NCBI GenBank assembly: GCA_030041475.1
Contig: JASHNU010000067.1
Coordinates: 1 to 36,329, forward strand
From: Candidatus Sulfotelmatobacter sp.
GTDB taxonomy: Bacteria > Acidobacteriota > Terriglobia > Terriglobales > Acidobacteriaceae
Length of the DNA: 36,329 nt
Reading direction: 5' to 3'
Within the stretch, counting starts at the first letter, position 1, and the number at the start of each line of letters is the position of its first letter. The notes under the pieces are model-generated. The model worked only from the letters and a program-made list of their open reading frames with translations. It searched no databases and was not told where the DNA came from. Made by a program: the position numbers and the translations under genes. Shown here in pieces: positions 17,844 to 26,657 of this stretch.

Positions 17844-18341
17844 CTACTCCTTCTTATCCTCGGTCGGAGCCGATTCTTTCTCAGCCTGTGCCTGCGCCTC
17901 CGCCTCTTCCATGGCTTTCTTAGCTTCGGCGGCTTTCTTGGCGCGGGCTTCGGCACGCTTCTCGCGCTTTTCGTCAAGGATCTTCTCGCTGCCAAGAAGT
18001 TCGAGAAATGCCTTGTCGGCACCGTCACCCTTGTTCCACTGCGTGCGGATGATGCGCGTGTATCCGCCGTTGCGGTCGCCGAAGCGTGGTCCGATGGTGT
18101 CGAACAGCTTCACCAGGGCTTCGTCGGTCATCAGATAACCGGCAGCCAGGCGACGCGCAGAAAGATCGCCGCGCTTGCCGAGCGTGATCATCTTCTCGAC
18201 CAGCGGCCGCGCGGCCTTGGCCTTGGGGACGGTCGTCTCGACGCGCTCTTCCACAATTACCGAAGTGACCAAGTTGCGCAGCAGCGAGCGCCGGTGCGCC
18301 GTGTTTCGTCCGAGTTTGTATCCTGCAACTTTGTGGCGCAT
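17844..18341 (-). CDS. rplQ: 50S ribosomal protein L17
   Basis: L17 begins MRHKVAGYKLGRNTAHRRSL, with RNLVTSVIVEERVETTVPKA following, both family hallmarks. At 165 residues it exceeds the usual 115-130. The extra C-terminal 45 or so residues are a charged Ala/Lys/Glu helix (KREKRAEARAKKAAEAKKAM), probably surface exposed. GAGG lies five bases before the ATG. It follows rpoA, the usual end of the alpha operon, with a 132-nt spacer. Confidence 0.96.
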   Translation of the reverse strand: MRHKVAGYKLGRNTAHRRSLLRNLVTSVIVEERVETTVPKAKAARPLVEKMITLGKRGDLSARRLAAGYLMTDEALVKLFDTIGPRFGDRNGGYTRIIRTQWNKGDGADKAFLELLGSEKILDEKREKRAEARAKKAAEAKKAMEEAEAQAQAEKESAPTEDKKE

Positions 18342-18473
18342 GAGAACCTCAGCGATCTGTGAATGTGGATGCGTCCCTTTGGCGCTTTATTGCTCGCATT
18401 CGCTCGCGCGCCAATTGGGGCGCCCAGATCCTTCACTCGGCAAGAAGCACCTCGTTCAGGATGACAACTCTTC
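18342..18473 (-). other. rpoA-rplQ spacer with a degenerate hairpin repeat
   Basis: The segment 18426-18465 reads, on the - strand, GTCATCCTGA, a variable stem, then AAGGATCT. This is the outer hairpin half of the element found next to rpsD, infA, rplF and rplB, here without the part that carries a TGA stop. The remainder is GC-rich (GCGCGCCAATTGGGGCGC). Confidence 0.55.
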
Positions 18474-19511
18474 TTACAGCGTGTCGTCCGGTCCGTAAGC
18501 AGACGCAGGCAACGGTACGTTCGAGGTCGGTCCGGGCACGGCATTGCCGTGTTCGTCGATCTTCATGCCCAGACTCAAGCCCATCGAGGAGAGGATCTCC
18601 TTGATCTCGTTCAGCGACTTGCGGCCGAAATTCTTGGTCTTGAGCATCTCGGCCTCCGTCTTCTGCACCAGCTCGCCGATGGTCTGGATGTTCGCGTTCT
18701 TCAGACAGTTGTAGCTGCGCACGGAAAGCTCGAGTTCTTCAACCGAACGATTCAGGTTCTCGTTGTGAATCTCAGGCTTGCGCTCTTCGCCTGCCGTCGT
18801 ACCGGTTTCGATCTCTTCCTCGAAGTTGATGAAGATGTTCATGTGATCCTTCAGCAGCTTCGCCGCCAGCCCGATGGCATCGGCCGGCGTGATGGAACCG
18901 TTGGTCCACACTTCGAGGGTGAGTTTGTCGTAGTCGGTGATCTGCCCCAGGCGCGCGGCTTCAACCGTGTAGTTGCACTTGCGCACAGGCGAGTGCACCG
19001 AGTCGATCGGAATGAAGCCGATGCCAAGGTCCTCGTCGAAATTCTTGTCGGCGGAAACATAGCCGCGCCCGCGCTTGAGGCGCATTTCCATGTCAAGCTT
19101 GCCGCCCTCGCTGACGGTCGCGATGTAAACGTCTTTATCAAGCACTTCGACATCGCCGTCGGCCTCGATCATGCCGCTGGTGACGACGCCTGGCTGATCC
19201 GCGCGCAGGTAGATCGCTTTCGGCGCATCGCCGGCGAGCTTGAACGGAATCTGCTTCAGGTTCAGGATGATGTCGGTCGCATCCTCGACGACGCCGGTGA
19301 TGGACTGAAATTCGTGCAGGACGCCTTCCATCTTCACCGCGGTGACGGCCGCGCCTTCAATCGAGCTCAACAGCACGCGGCGCAGGGCGTTGCCCACGGT
19401 CGTGCCGAATCCGCGCTCAAATGGCTGCGCCCAGAAAATGCCGTACTTGTCGGTGAGAGTGTACTGATCAACTGCAAGACGTTTCGGTTTCTGAAAACCT
19501 TTCCAAAGCAT
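18474..19511 (-). CDS. rpoA: DNA-directed RNA polymerase subunit alpha
   Basis: The 345-residue protein has the N-terminal assembly domain ([19 protein letters not shown] near 33-51) and GYVSADKN in the second subdomain. After a linker comes the C-terminal domain ([20 protein letters not shown], then [16 protein letters not shown]) that contacts UP elements and activators. The length is normal apart from a short Pro/Ala-rich tail. AAGGGAG lies eight bases ahead of the ATG. It sits between rpsD and rplQ as in the classical alpha operon. Confidence 0.98.
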   Translation of the reverse strand: MLWKGFQKPKRLAVDQYTLTDKYGIFWAQPFERGFGTTVGNALRRVLLSSIEGAAVTAVKMEGVLHEFQSITGVVEDATDIILNLKQIPFKLAGDAPKAIYLRADQPGVVTSGMIEADGDVEVLDKDVYIATVSEGGKLDMEMRLKRGRGYVSADKNFDEDLGIGFIPIDSVHSPVRKCNYTVEAARLGQITDYDKLTLEVWTNGSITPADAIGLAAKLLKDHMNIFINFEEEIETGTTAGEERKPEIHNENLNRSVEELELSVRSYNCLKNANIQTIGELVQKTEAEMLKTKNFGRKSLNEIKEILSSMGLSLGMKIDEHGNAVPGPTSNVPLPASAYGPDDTL

Positions 19512-19636
19512 GTGTTTCTCCCTTCGGCCGTTTGGCTCGATTCCGGCTCGCTGAGCGGTCCAACTCAGCTCAACGTCAGAAAGGGCTGATCTGGCTCGAA
19601 ATGTAAAAGACCAAAATCTCCTGAGCGAGCCTCCAA

Positions 19637-19698
19637 AGATCCTCCGCTTCGCTCAGGATGACGCCAGCGAGGCTCAGACGACTCGCGAAACGGCGTCA
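19637..19698 (-). repeat. TGA-embedding double-hairpin element, rpsD copy
   Basis: This 62-bp copy overlaps the rpsD stop. On the - strand it starts with the TGA stop as part of TGACGCC, which pairs with GGCGTCA. A weaker inner stem (GCGAG/CTCGC) lies inside, and the ATCCT/AGGAT hairpin follows. I count seven differences from the infA copy. Confidence 0.8.
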
Positions 19699-20325
19699 CT
19701 TACTGTACAATTCCACAATCAACTGCTCATTCACCGGCAGCTGAATGTCTTCGCGCTTGGGCAAGTTCAGGACCCGGCCTTTGTAGTTGTCGCGGTCCAC
19801 TTCCAGCCAGTTCGGCAGCGTGCCATGGCTGGAAAATTCCTTCGCCAGCTCGAGCACAGCCAGCTTCTTGCTGTTCTCACGGATCGAGACTTCCTCCCCC
19901 GCGCTCACTTCATAGGAAGGAATGTTGACCTTGCGGTTGTCGACGGCGACGTGCCCATGACGCACAAGTTGCCGCGCCTGGCGCCGCGACTGGGCGAATC
20001 CCAAACGGAAGACCACATTGTCGAGACGCCTCTCCAGTTGCTGCAGCAACTTCTCGCCGGTAACGCCACGCGAGCGCGCTGCTTTCTCAAAGTAGTTGCG
20101 GAACTGTGCTTCCTGCGTGAAGTAGATCCGCTTGGCCTTCTGCTTTTCGCGCAGTTGCAGGCCGTAGCCCACCACTTTGGCCTTGCGGTCTTTCCCATGT
20201 TGTCCGGGAGCAAAGTTGCGCTTCTCGATGGGACACTTATCGCTGAAGCACTTTGCGCCTTTGAGGAACAGCTTCATGCCCTCCCGGCGGCACAGACGGC
20301 AGACTGCATCGGTGTATCTCGCCAA
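19696..20325 (-). CDS. rpsD: 30S ribosomal protein S4 (zinc-binding type), TTG start
   Basis: S4 is a primary 16S rRNA binder and assembly initiator. The 209-residue protein keeps a zinc-finger set at Cys 9, 12, 26 and 31 (CRLC...CFSDKC), the C+ form. The S4 RNA-binding domain is seen in [20 protein letters not shown]. The reading starts at a TTG codon (20325), with GGAGAAGGAAAC just ahead; no in-frame ATG would keep the conserved [13 protein letters not shown] start. It ends LYSK-TGA, the TGA being the first base triplet of a repeat element. Confidence 0.96.
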   Translation of the reverse strand: MARYTDAVCRLCRREGMKLFLKGAKCFSDKCPIEKRNFAPGQHGKDRKAKVVGYGLQLREKQKAKRIYFTQEAQFRNYFEKAARSRGVTGEKLLQQLERRLDNVVFRLGFAQSRRQARQLVRHGHVAVDNRKVNIPSYEVSAGEEVSIRENSKKLAVLELAKEFSSHGTLPNWLEVDRDNYKGRVLNLPKREDIQLPVNEQLIVELYSK

Positions 20326-20427
20326 GTTTCCTTCTCCTTTTAGATGACCGGTTTACGGGTTTGGCTTCACCCTTCGTCCCGGACGAAAATCATCGGCTGC
20401 TGATTCGCAACCAGCCACCGACCAGTT

Positions 20428-20868
20428 TTACACGCGGCGACGCTTCGGCGGACGGCAGCCGTTGTGCGGAATCGGCGTGACGTCGCGAATGGAGCGCACT
20501 TCGATTCCCGCCGCCGCCAGAGCGCGCACGGCCGACTCGCGGCCGGAACCGGGCCCGCTCACGCGCACATCCACACTGCGGACGCCGTGATCGCGTGCCA
20601 TGTTGGCCGCGTTCATCGCCGCCTGCTGCGCGGCAAACGGCGTGCCCTTGCGCGATCCGCGGAAGCCGAGCGATCCCGAACTCTTCCACGATAGAACGTT
20701 GCCGTTCATGTCGGAAATGGTCACGATCGTGTTATTAAAGGACGCCTGCACGAACGCCAGACCATGTGGAACGTGCTTGCGCTCCTTCTTCTTGAATGTC
20801 TTCTTCTTGCCTTTTTTCTCGGGAGTCGCCGGTGCACCGGCGCCCGCTGCTGCTGCTGGTTTTGCCAT
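20428..20868 (-). CDS. rpsK: 30S ribosomal protein S11
   Basis: S11 forms part of the 30S platform. The 146-residue protein contains [40 protein letters not shown] and a C-terminal [18 protein letters not shown], all characteristic. It carries an Ala/Pro/Lys-rich N-terminal extension of about 30 residues. The ATG is preceded by AAGGACTGATTC, whose AAGGA comes from the adjacent heptad array. It is followed by rpsD. Confidence 0.97.
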   Translation of the reverse strand: MAKPAAAAGAGAPATPEKKGKKKTFKKKERKHVPHGLAFVQASFNNTIVTISDMNGNVLSWKSSGSLGFRGSRKGTPFAAQQAAMNAANMARDHGVRSVDVRVSGPGSGRESAVRALAAAGIEVRSIRDVTPIPHNGCRPPKRRRV

Positions 20869-20873
20869 GAATC

Positions 20874-20956
20874 AGTCCTTGGTCGTTAGTCCTTGGTCGT
20901 TGTCAAATCTCACAGGTCGGTCTTGGCTAACGACCAACAGCCAACGACCGACGGCC
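20874..20956. repeat. Heptad array pair filling the rpsM-rpsK spacer
   Basis: Left arm, 20874-20901: agtcctt, ggtcgtt, agtcctt, ggtcgtt. Right arm, 20929-20956: aacgacc, aacagcc, aacgacc, gacggcc. GGTCGTT is the reverse complement of AACGACC, so the arms can fold back. On the - strand a left-arm unit (AAGGACT) supplies the AAGGA before the rpsK start. Confidence 0.75.
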
Positions 20957-20960
20957 GGCT

Positions 20961-21347
20961 TTAGGTCTTCGCTGTCGCCTTCTTCTTCTGTGCGACCGTT
21001 CCCTTGCGCGGACCCTTCCGTGTACGGGCATTCGTGTGCGTACGTTGCCCACGGACAGGAAGGTTGCGGCGATGGCGGAATCCGCGATAGGAGCCGATTT
21101 CGATGAGACGCTTGATGTTCATCGAAACTTCCTTGCGCAGATCGCCCTCGACCATGCCTTCCGACTCGATGACCGTACGAATGCGGTTGACCTCTTCCTC
21201 GCTGAGGTCCTGAACCTTTTTCATCGGGTCCACCTTCGCCTCATCGAGAATACGTCCGGCGCGCGGATTCCCGATCCCGTAAATGTAGGTCAGCGCGATG
21301 TTGATATGTTTCTGGCGGGGAAGATCCACGCCTGCAATACGTGCCAT
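20961..21347 (-). CDS. rpsM: 30S ribosomal protein S13
   Basis: S13 contacts P-site tRNA and the 50S subunit. The 128-residue protein begins [20 protein letters not shown], then [14 protein letters not shown] (helix-hairpin-helix), and ends in a basic tail with [25 protein letters not shown] lies seven bases before the ATG. It follows rpmJ as in most alpha operons. Confidence 0.98.
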   Translation of the reverse strand: MARIAGVDLPRQKHINIALTYIYGIGNPRAGRILDEAKVDPMKKVQDLSEEEVNRIRTVIESEGMVEGDLRKEVSMNIKRLIEIGSYRGFRHRRNLPVRGQRTHTNARTRKGPRKGTVAQKKKATAKT

Positions 21348-21369
21348 TCCTTGACTCCTGCGTCGGGCG

Positions 21370-21483
21370 TTATCCCTGGCGCTGTTTGTGTTTCGAATTC
21401 ACGCAGATCACCCGCACCACACCTTTGCGGTGGATGATCTTGCACTTGTCGCAAATTTTCTTTACCGATGCCCTGACTTTCAT
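21370..21483 (-). CDS. rpmJ: 50S ribosomal protein L36
   Basis: A 37-residue frame reads [20 protein letters not shown] on the - strand, ending in KHKQRQG. The zinc ligands Cys11, Cys14, Cys27 and His32 of the C+ form are present. It lies between infA and rpsM, the conserved position. Confidence 0.95.
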   Translation of the reverse strand: MKVRASVKKICDKCKIIHRKGVVRVICVNSKHKQRQG

Positions 21484-21514
21484 AGCTGTTCCAACTTCCT
21501 TCTCACTCCCCGCG

Positions 21515-21576
21515 AGATCCTTCGCTTCGCTCAGGATGACGCCGGCGAGGCTGAGATGCCTCGCTAAACAGCGTCA
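21515..21576 (-). repeat. TGA-embedding double-hairpin element, infA copy
   Basis: This 62-bp copy overlaps the infA stop. On the - strand TGACGC (including the TGA stop) pairs with GCGTCA; AGCGAGGC pairs with GCCTCGC inside; then an ATCCT/AGGAT hairpin with a GAGCGAAGCGA loop follows. Confidence 0.85.
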
Positions 21577-21792
21577 CTTATAGCGGTACACGATTCTGCC
21601 GCGATTCAGATCGTACGGCGAAAGCTCTACCGCAACTTTATCCCCCGGCAGGATGCGGATAAAGTTCTTCCGCATCTTTCCTGAAACATGCGCCAGCACC
21701 TGGTGCTTGTTTTCCAGTTCCACCCGGAACATGGCGTTCGGCAGCGGCTCTAGAACAACTGCCATCACCTCAATCGCGTCTTCTTTGCTCAT
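21574..21792 (-). CDS. infA: Translation initiation factor IF-1
   Basis: IF-1 occupies the ribosomal A site during initiation. The 72-residue protein has the OB-fold pattern of the family: [40 protein letters not shown], and a C-terminal [18 protein letters not shown] lies unusually close to the ATG (about three bases). The first eight codons with the Shine-Dalgarno are duplicated 123 nt upstream. The last codon AAG is followed by a TGA that belongs to a repeat element. Confidence 0.97.
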   Translation of the reverse strand: MSKEDAIEVMAVVLEPLPNAMFRVELENKHQVLAHVSGKMRKNFIRILPGDKVAVELSPYDLNRGRIVYRYK

Positions 21793-21889
21793 GCACTCCT
21801 TGGCAACTTAATTGCTGAGATCCCTCGCACAGAGCGCTCGGGATTTCGGCTGCGGGCTCCCGCTTCGCTCACGCCCGCAAGACGCCTCA

Positions 21890-21915
21890 ACCTCAATCGC
21901 GTCTTCTTTGCTCAT
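21890..21915 (-). repeat. Upstream duplicate of the infA start region
   Basis: These 26 bases are identical to 21767-21792, the first codons of infA. A further seven bases (ACTCCTT, the Shine-Dalgarno on the - strand) are shared after a two-base difference. The copy opens a 35-codon frame, 21915 to 21808, starting [12 protein letters not shown] and then diverging from infA. Confidence 0.85.
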
Positions 21916-21932
21916 CGACTCCTTACGCTGTT

Positions 21933-21981
21933 GGCTCTTAGCCATTGGCCCTTAGCTAACAGCCAAGAGCTAAAAGCTAAC
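21933..21981. repeat. Seven-unit heptad array after map
   Basis: Seven units follow one another without slip: ggctctt, agccatt, ggccctt, agctaac, agccaag, agctaaa, agctaac. The array ends seven bases from the map stop codon. Its halves are partly complementary (TTAGCT/AGCTAA). Confidence 0.8.
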
Positions 21982-21988
21982 AACTACT

Positions 21989-22741
21989 TTACTGCGTCAA
22001 AATCACCGGCCCCTCTTTCGTCACTGCGACGCAGTGCTCAAAATGAGCGCTGCAGCTTCCGTCGGCAGTGACGGCCGTCCATTTGTCGCCCAGCACGCGC
22101 GTCTCGGGCTTGCCGTAGTTGACCATGGGCTCGATGGCCAGCACCATGCCTTCGCGCAACTTAGCGCCGTGACCGCGGCTGCCAAAGTTCGGGACTTGTG
22201 GCTCTTCGTGCAATCTTGTTCCGATGCCGTGTCCCACGAACTCACGTACTACGCTGAAACCCGCGGCTTCCACGTGCTCTTGTACTGCCGCACCAACGTC
22301 GCCAACGCAATTGCCGATCCGCGCCTGCTCGATGCCGCGATACAACGATGCTTCGGTCACGTCTAGAAGCTTCTTGATCTCCGGCTTTACGCCGTTGCCC
22401 ACCGGGACCGTGATAGCAGCGTCGCCGTAATAGCCATCGAGCACTACGCCGCAGTCAATCGAAACGATGTCACCTTCTTTCAGCACCCGCTTTTCCGACG
22501 GGATTCCGTGCACGATCTCTTCATTCACCGATGTGCACAATACGCAAGGGTAATCGTAGTATCCCTTGAACGCCGGCTTGGCTCCGAGTTCCCGGATCAT
22601 CTTATCGGCGGCACGCTCCAGATCCATGGTGGTGACGCCCGGCGCCACCAGCGCGCGGACATGATCGAGCACTTGCCGCACGATGTGGCCGCTGTGCCCC
22701 ATCTTCTCGATCTCGCTCGCCGATTTACAAACAATTGCCAT
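21989..22741 (-). CDS. map: Methionine aminopeptidase, type I
   Basis: Map removes N-terminal Met from nascent proteins. In this 250-residue protein the metal ligands are all in place: Asp96 (IDCGVVLDGYYGD), Asp107, His171 (GHGIG), Glu204 (LAIEPM) and Glu235 (FEH), and His78 (EEIVHGIP) is the substrate-binding histidine. Length is that of the minimal type Ia enzyme. The adk-map-infA order is that of the spc operon in many bacteria; it follows adk by 29 nt. Confidence 0.97.
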   Translation of the reverse strand: MAIVCKSASEIEKMGHSGHIVRQVLDHVRALVAPGVTTMDLERAADKMIRELGAKPAFKGYYDYPCVLCTSVNEEIVHGIPSEKRVLKEGDIVSIDCGVVLDGYYGDAAITVPVGNGVKPEIKKLLDVTEASLYRGIEQARIGNCVGDVGAAVQEHVEAAGFSVVREFVGHGIGTRLHEEPQVPNFGSRGHGAKLREGMVLAIEPMVNYGKPETRVLGDKWTAVTADGSCSAHFEHCVAVTKEGPVILTQ

Positions 22742-22770
22742 GATCTGATGATCGACCCGTCAAAACCGGT

Positions 22771-23472
22771 TCATTCGTGGTGTTCTTCGATGATCCGGTA
22801 AATCTGCTCCGTAACGTCGTCCATGGGCAAGTCACCATTTACCGAGACCAGCCTGCCAGTGCGCCGGTAGTAGTCCACGACTGGACGAGTTTGCTCCTGG
22901 TACGCCGCGAGCCGCGGCTGAATCACTTCCAACCGGTCGTCATTGCGGGTCACCAGCTTGCTCCCGTCAGCGTCACAAAGCTCATCTTCGCGGGGCGGCT
23001 GGAAGTGGACGTTGTAAATCCGCCCACAGGTGGGACAAGAACGGCGTCCAGTGATCCGGAGCAGTAATTGATTATAGTCGACGTCCAGGCAGACCACAAT
23101 CGGCCAGGCCCGCGTCGGACGCGAATTGTCAAAGAGCTTGTCGTCGAGCAGCGCGTCGAGCCACCCGGCCTGGGCCGCGGTTCGCGGAAAGCCATCCAGA
23201 ATGTATCCGCGCTTGCAGTCCGGCTGCGACAGCCTGCACCGCACCATGCCGCAAACCAGGTCGTCCGAAACCAGTTCGCCCCGGGCCATCACCGCCTTGG
23301 CGGCCAGGCCCAGTTCCGTTCCCCGGGCCACGTTGTCCCGTAGCAAATCTCCGGTCGACACCTGGGGAATGCCGTAACGCTCCATGATGCGCTTGGCCTG
23401 AGTGCCCTTTCCGGCACCCGGGGGTCCAAGCAACACCACGGGTCCCACATCCCGCGAGGTTTTCTGCTCCAT
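22771..23472 (-). CDS. adk: Adenylate kinase
   Basis: Adk interconverts ATP, AMP and ADP. From the ATG at 23472 the protein has 233 residues. The P-loop GPPGAGKGTQ lies near 16-25, with STGDLLRD and the LDGFPRT motif following. The LID contains CPTCGRIYN and a further C-D pair (LCDADG), a zinc-type long LID. The frame is open to a TTG at 23499, but MEQKTSRDVGPVVLLG is the better start. A GGGAGG lies rather far (13 nt) upstream. It follows secY. Confidence 0.94.
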   Translation of the reverse strand: MEQKTSRDVGPVVLLGPPGAGKGTQAKRIMERYGIPQVSTGDLLRDNVARGTELGLAAKAVMARGELVSDDLVCGMVRCRLSQPDCKRGYILDGFPRTAAQAGWLDALLDDKLFDNSRPTRAWPIVVCLDVDYNQLLLRITGRRSCPTCGRIYNVHFQPPREDELCDADGSKLVTRNDDRLEVIQPRLAAYQEQTRPVVDYYRRTGRLVSVNGDLPMDDVTEQIYRIIEEHHE

Positions 23473-23596
23473 CGGCTGGCAAACGCCTCCCGATCTCAAT
23501 TTCCCCGGCGCCCCAGACGGCTGAATTTACTCCAAATTCAGTCCACCAGCCGAGGTGCAGCAACCCCACAACCTACAAATCTTTTTCGGCGTCCTG

Positions 23597-24982
23597 CTAC
23601 CACGTGCGGCGGCCGCGAATTCGTCCGCTGCGTGGCGTGAATCCGTCGTAGTGGCGCATAATCAACTGCGCTTCGATCTGCTGCACGGTATCCATGGCCA
23701 CGCCTACGACGATCAGCAGCGACGTACCGCCAAAATAAAAGCTCACTCCCAGGCCGTTCGTCATCCAGTTCGGCAGGGATTCAAAAAGCCTGCCCAGCGC
23801 GCCCGGCAAGTGATTCAGGTGAATACCGGTGATCATCCACTCGGGGATGAACGAAATGATGATCAGATACAGCGCGCCCACCAGCGTGATACGCGTCAGC
23901 ACTTCATTGATGAAGTCTGCGGTGCGTTTGCCCGGCCGAATACCGGGAATGAAACCACCGTATTTCCGCATGTTGTCGGCAACTTCGGTCGGATTAAACA
24001 CGATCGAGACGTAGAAGTATGCGAAGAAAATAATGCCCACTGCGTACAGCAACGTGTAGAGTGGCTCGCCCCATGCCAGCGCGCGCATCAGGTCGCCGAT
24101 GTAGCGGCTGTTGCGCAGGCCATAACCGACGGTCTGCGGCAACGTCAAAATCGAAGAAGCGAAAATCACCGGCATCACGCCGCCGGCATTCACACGCAAG
24201 GGCAGATGGGTCGATTGTCCGCCCATCACTTTGCGTCCGACCACACGCTTGGCATACTGCACCGGGATTCGCCGTTCGCTGCGCTCCACGTACACGATGA
24301 ACGCCACAACGGCAAACATGAAAACCATCAGCACGACCATGAGTATCGGGGTTAGCGCGCCCCAGGTCATGTTCTTTGCTTTGTCGACCAGATCGACAAT
24401 GCCCCGCGGCAGGCCCACAACAATGCCCGCAAAGATCAGCAGCGACATGCCGTTGCCCACGCCGCGCTCGGTAATCTGCTCGCCCAGCCACATGATGAAG
24501 GCGCTGCCCGTCGTGAGCGTCAGCATCGTCATCAAGCGGAAGCCCCAACCTGGATTCACCACGAAGTCGCCGCTCTTCTCCAGCCCCACGGCGATTCCGA
24601 ACGACTGCACTGCGCTCAGGATGACCGTGATATAGCGCGTCCACTGCGTAATCTTCTTGCGCCCCAGCTCGCCTTCTTTCTGCAGCTTGGCCAGCGGCTC
24701 ATAGACGACAGTCAGCAACTGCAAGATGATTGACGCCGTGATGTAGGGCATGATGCCGAGCGCGAAAATCGTCATGCGCCGCAATTGCCCGCCGGAGAAC
24801 AAATCCACAAACCCGAGGAAGGTTCCGCGATTCTGCTCGAAGAAATGCTCGAGTTGCTCCCATTTCACGCCCGGAGTCGGCAAGTGGCCGCCCAGCCGGT
24901 AGACGAACAACAATCCCAGTGTGAACAGGATGCGCTTGCGCAGGTCGGGAATGCGGAAGATGTTCGCCAGTTTTTCAAACAT
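23597..24982 (-). CDS. secY: Preprotein translocase subunit SecY
   Basis: SecY forms the protein-conducting channel. The 461-residue protein begins MFEKLANIFRIPDLRKRILF and has about ten membrane segments. FALGIMPYITASIILQLLT and GGVMPVIFASSIL are family signatures, and the cytosolic loop before the last segments reads VADNMRKYGGFIPGIRPGKRT. An upstream open frame reaches 25192, but it is the shadow of rplO. The ATG overlaps the rplO stop by one base (TAATG), implying coupling. adk lies about 120 nt downstream. Confidence 0.97.
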   Translation of the reverse strand: MFEKLANIFRIPDLRKRILFTLGLLFVYRLGGHLPTPGVKWEQLEHFFEQNRGTFLGFVDLFSGGQLRRMTIFALGIMPYITASIILQLLTVVYEPLAKLQKEGELGRKKITQWTRYITVILSAVQSFGIAVGLEKSGDFVVNPGWGFRLMTMLTLTTGSAFIMWLGEQITERGVGNGMSLLIFAGIVVGLPRGIVDLVDKAKNMTWGALTPILMVVLMVFMFAVVAFIVYVERSERRIPVQYAKRVVGRKVMGGQSTHLPLRVNAGGVMPVIFASSILTLPQTVGYGLRNSRYIGDLMRALAWGEPLYTLLYAVGIIFFAYFYVSIVFNPTEVADNMRKYGGFIPGIRPGKRTADFINEVLTRITLVGALYLIIISFIPEWMITGIHLNHLPGALGRLFESLPNWMTNGLGVSFYFGGTSLLIVVGVAMDTVQQIEAQLIMRHYDGFTPRSGRIRGRRTW

Positions 24983-25446
24983 TACTGCCCCGCCTTTACT
25001 GATAAGACCTCGAACTTGCCGCCCGCCTTGGTGATTTTCTCTTGCGCCGACTTCGAAAATTTGTGCGCGCTCACCGTGAGCGCCGACTTCAATTCGCCGT
25101 CGCCCAGAACTTTCACCGGAAGCTTCGTCTTGACTACACCTGCTTTGCGCAGCGTCTCCGGTGTGATCGTGGCCTCGCTGGTCGACTGGCAAAGTTCGGC
25201 TAGTCGCTCCAGGCTCACGATCGCATATTCCTTGCGGAAAATGTTGGTGAAGCCGCGCTTCGGCAGGCGCCGGTGCAGCGGCATCTGGCCGCCTTCAAAG
25301 CCGCGGATCATGCGCGAACCGCTGCGTGAACGCTGCCCTTTGTGCCCGCGGGTAGACGTCTTGCCCATCCCCGAGCCCATGCCACGGCCCACGCGCTTGC
25401 GTTTCTCGGTGGCTTTCTTCGGTGCGTGAATGTTGGATAAATTCAT
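24982..25446 (-). CDS. rplO: 50S ribosomal protein L15
   Basis: The 154-residue protein begins MNLSNIHAPKKATEKRKRVG, followed by RGMGSGMGKTSTRGHKGQRS and FEGGQMPLHRRLPKRGF, all diagnostic of L15. The frame extends nine residues further upstream, but the internal ATG fits the family start and avoids crowding rpmD. L15 belongs to the late-assembly core of the 50S subunit. The stop overlaps the secY start. Confidence 0.96.
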   Translation of the reverse strand: MNLSNIHAPKKATEKRKRVGRGMGSGMGKTSTRGHKGQRSRSGSRMIRGFEGGQMPLHRRLPKRGFTNIFRKEYAIVSLERLAELCQSTSEATITPETLRKAGVVKTKLPVKVLGDGELKSALTVSAHKFSKSAQEKITKAGGKFEVLSVKAGQ

Positions 25447-25459
25447 AAGTTGATCCCGC

Positions 25460-25660
25460 CTAGACGATTTCAACCATGTGCGGCACTTTCTTCACCATGC
25501 CGCGGATAGCCGCCGTGTCCGGCCGCTCAATCACCTGGTTGAGGCGCGTGAATCCCAATCCCTTAATCACGAGCTTCTGCTTGGTTGGGGCACAAATGGC
25601 GGAACGCACCCACTTGAGCTGAATCTTTCCGCTGCCCGATTCCGTTTTTTTCGCCGTCAT
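25460..25660 (-). CDS. rpmD: 50S ribosomal protein L30
   Basis: The 66-residue protein reads KIQLKWVRSAICAPTKQKLV and KGLGFTRLNQVIERPDTAAI, the compact L30 pattern. The N-terminal ten residues (MTAKKTESGS) are a short extension. It occupies the standard place between rpsE and rplO, 13 nt from the latter. Confidence 0.95.
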   Translation of the reverse strand: MTAKKTESGSGKIQLKWVRSAICAPTKQKLVIKGLGFTRLNQVIERPDTAAIRGMVKKVPHMVEIV

Positions 25661-25678
25661 TTGAACCTCAGCAATTTC

Positions 25679-26188
25679 TTACAACTCTTCCGCCGCTTTC
25701 CCGCGCATGGTAGCGACGCTCTCTTTGTTCTTCAACTGCTTCAGTGCATCGAAGGTCGCTTTGATCACATTGTGGGGGTTTGTGGTGCCGATCGATTTCG
25801 TCAGCACGTTCTGCACGCCCACCGAAGTCATGACCGCGCGCACCGCGCCGCCGGCAATCACGCCCGTGCCTTCCGGAGCCGGCTTCAGCAGCACCCTGCC
25901 CGAGCCATAACGCCCGAGCACAAGATGCGGAATGCTGGTCTGCGTGAGATTGACTTTGACCAGATTCTTCTTCGCCGATTCAATTCCCTTGCGGATCGCC
26001 TGCGGCACTTCCTTCGCTTTGCCGGAACCGTAACCGACAATCGCCGCCGACGGATCGCCCACGACCACCAGCGCGGCGAACGAAAGATTCTTGCCGCCCT
26101 TGACCACCTTGGTCACGCGGTTGATGGCAACGACCTGGTCCTTCAACTGAAATGCACCTGCATCGAGTTTCTTGATCACTGTTGGCAT
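25679..26188 (-). CDS. rpsE: 30S ribosomal protein S5
   Basis: S5 works in translational fidelity and 30S assembly. The 169-residue protein has the double-stranded RNA-binding part ([29 protein letters not shown]) and the C-terminal [20 protein letters not shown] and [16 protein letters not shown] segments. Length is normal. It follows rplR across an 83-nt spacer with a perfect inverted repeat. Confidence 0.97.
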   Translation of the reverse strand: MPTVIKKLDAGAFQLKDQVVAINRVTKVVKGGKNLSFAALVVVGDPSAAIVGYGSGKAKEVPQAIRKGIESAKKNLVKVNLTQTSIPHLVLGRYGSGRVLLKPAPEGTGVIAGGAVRAVMTSVGVQNVLTKSIGTTNPHNVIKATFDALKQLKNKESVATMRGKAAEEL

Positions 26189-26204
26189 TCTGAAACCTGA
26201 TTTC

Positions 26205-26260
26205 GTAATTTTGTAATTTGGTAATTGAAAAACCTCGGGGCTTTCAAATTACAAAATTAC
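26205..26260. repeat. Perfect 16-bp inverted repeat in the rplR-rpsE spacer
   Basis: GTAATTTTGTAATTTG (26205-26220) is the exact reverse complement of CAAATTACAAAATTAC (26245-26260), with a 24-nt loop. The arms are themselves near-7-nt repeats of GTAATTT. The same word occurs between rimP and nusA (about 11803-11817). The arm is AT-rich, in contrast to the coding DNA. Confidence 0.8.
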
Positions 26261-26271
26261 CCGACCAAATT

Positions 26272-26637
26272 CTAAAATTGAAGCCCCGCTTCCCGCGCGG
26301 CGTCGGCCAGCGCCTTCACGCGCCCGTGATACAGATAACCGCCGCGGTCGAACACAACCTTGGTCACGCCTTTGGCCTTGGCGCGCTCGGCAATGGTCTT
26401 GCCCACAACCTTCGCAGAGGCTACGTTGCCGCCCGTGCGACGGTCTTCTTTCTTGCCCTCGGCCGTGCTGGCCGAAACCAGCGTCTTGCCGGTCATGTCG
26501 TCGATAACCTGCGCGTAGATGTGATTCAGCGAGCGGTACACGTTGAGCCGCGGGCGATCCGCCGTGCCCTGCAGCTTCTTGCGGATGCGCTCGTGCACAA
26601 AGCCGCGCTTTTCGTTCTTTCCGATTTTCGTCAGCAT
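26272..26637 (-). CDS. rplR: 50S ribosomal protein L18
   Basis: L18 binds 5S rRNA. The 121-residue protein shows [40 protein letters not shown], and the end [20 protein letters not shown], all conserved. Length is normal. It follows rplF across a 79-nt spacer containing a TGA element. Confidence 0.97.
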   Translation of the reverse strand: MLTKIGKNEKRGFVHERIRKKLQGTADRPRLNVYRSLNHIYAQVIDDMTGKTLVSASTAEGKKEDRRTGGNVASAKVVGKTIAERAKAKGVTKVVFDRGGYLYHGRVKALADAAREAGLQF

Positions 26638-26657
26638 CGCTATCTAATTCCTTCCGG

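Larger units (their letters stand above)
21793..21988 (-). other. map-infA spacer with duplicated infA start and heptad array
   Basis: Of the 196 nt, 21933-21981 is a heptad array and 21890-21915 repeats the infA start. The part between (21811-21889) is GC-rich with hairpin potential (GCGGGCTCCCGC) and a GAGATCCCTCGC word resembling the edge of the TGA element. Confidence 0.6.

Noticed and set aside
24983-25192. 70-residue N-terminal extension of SecY
   Set aside because: It is the shadow of rplO in another frame; MFEKLANIFRIPDLRKR is the normal SecY start.
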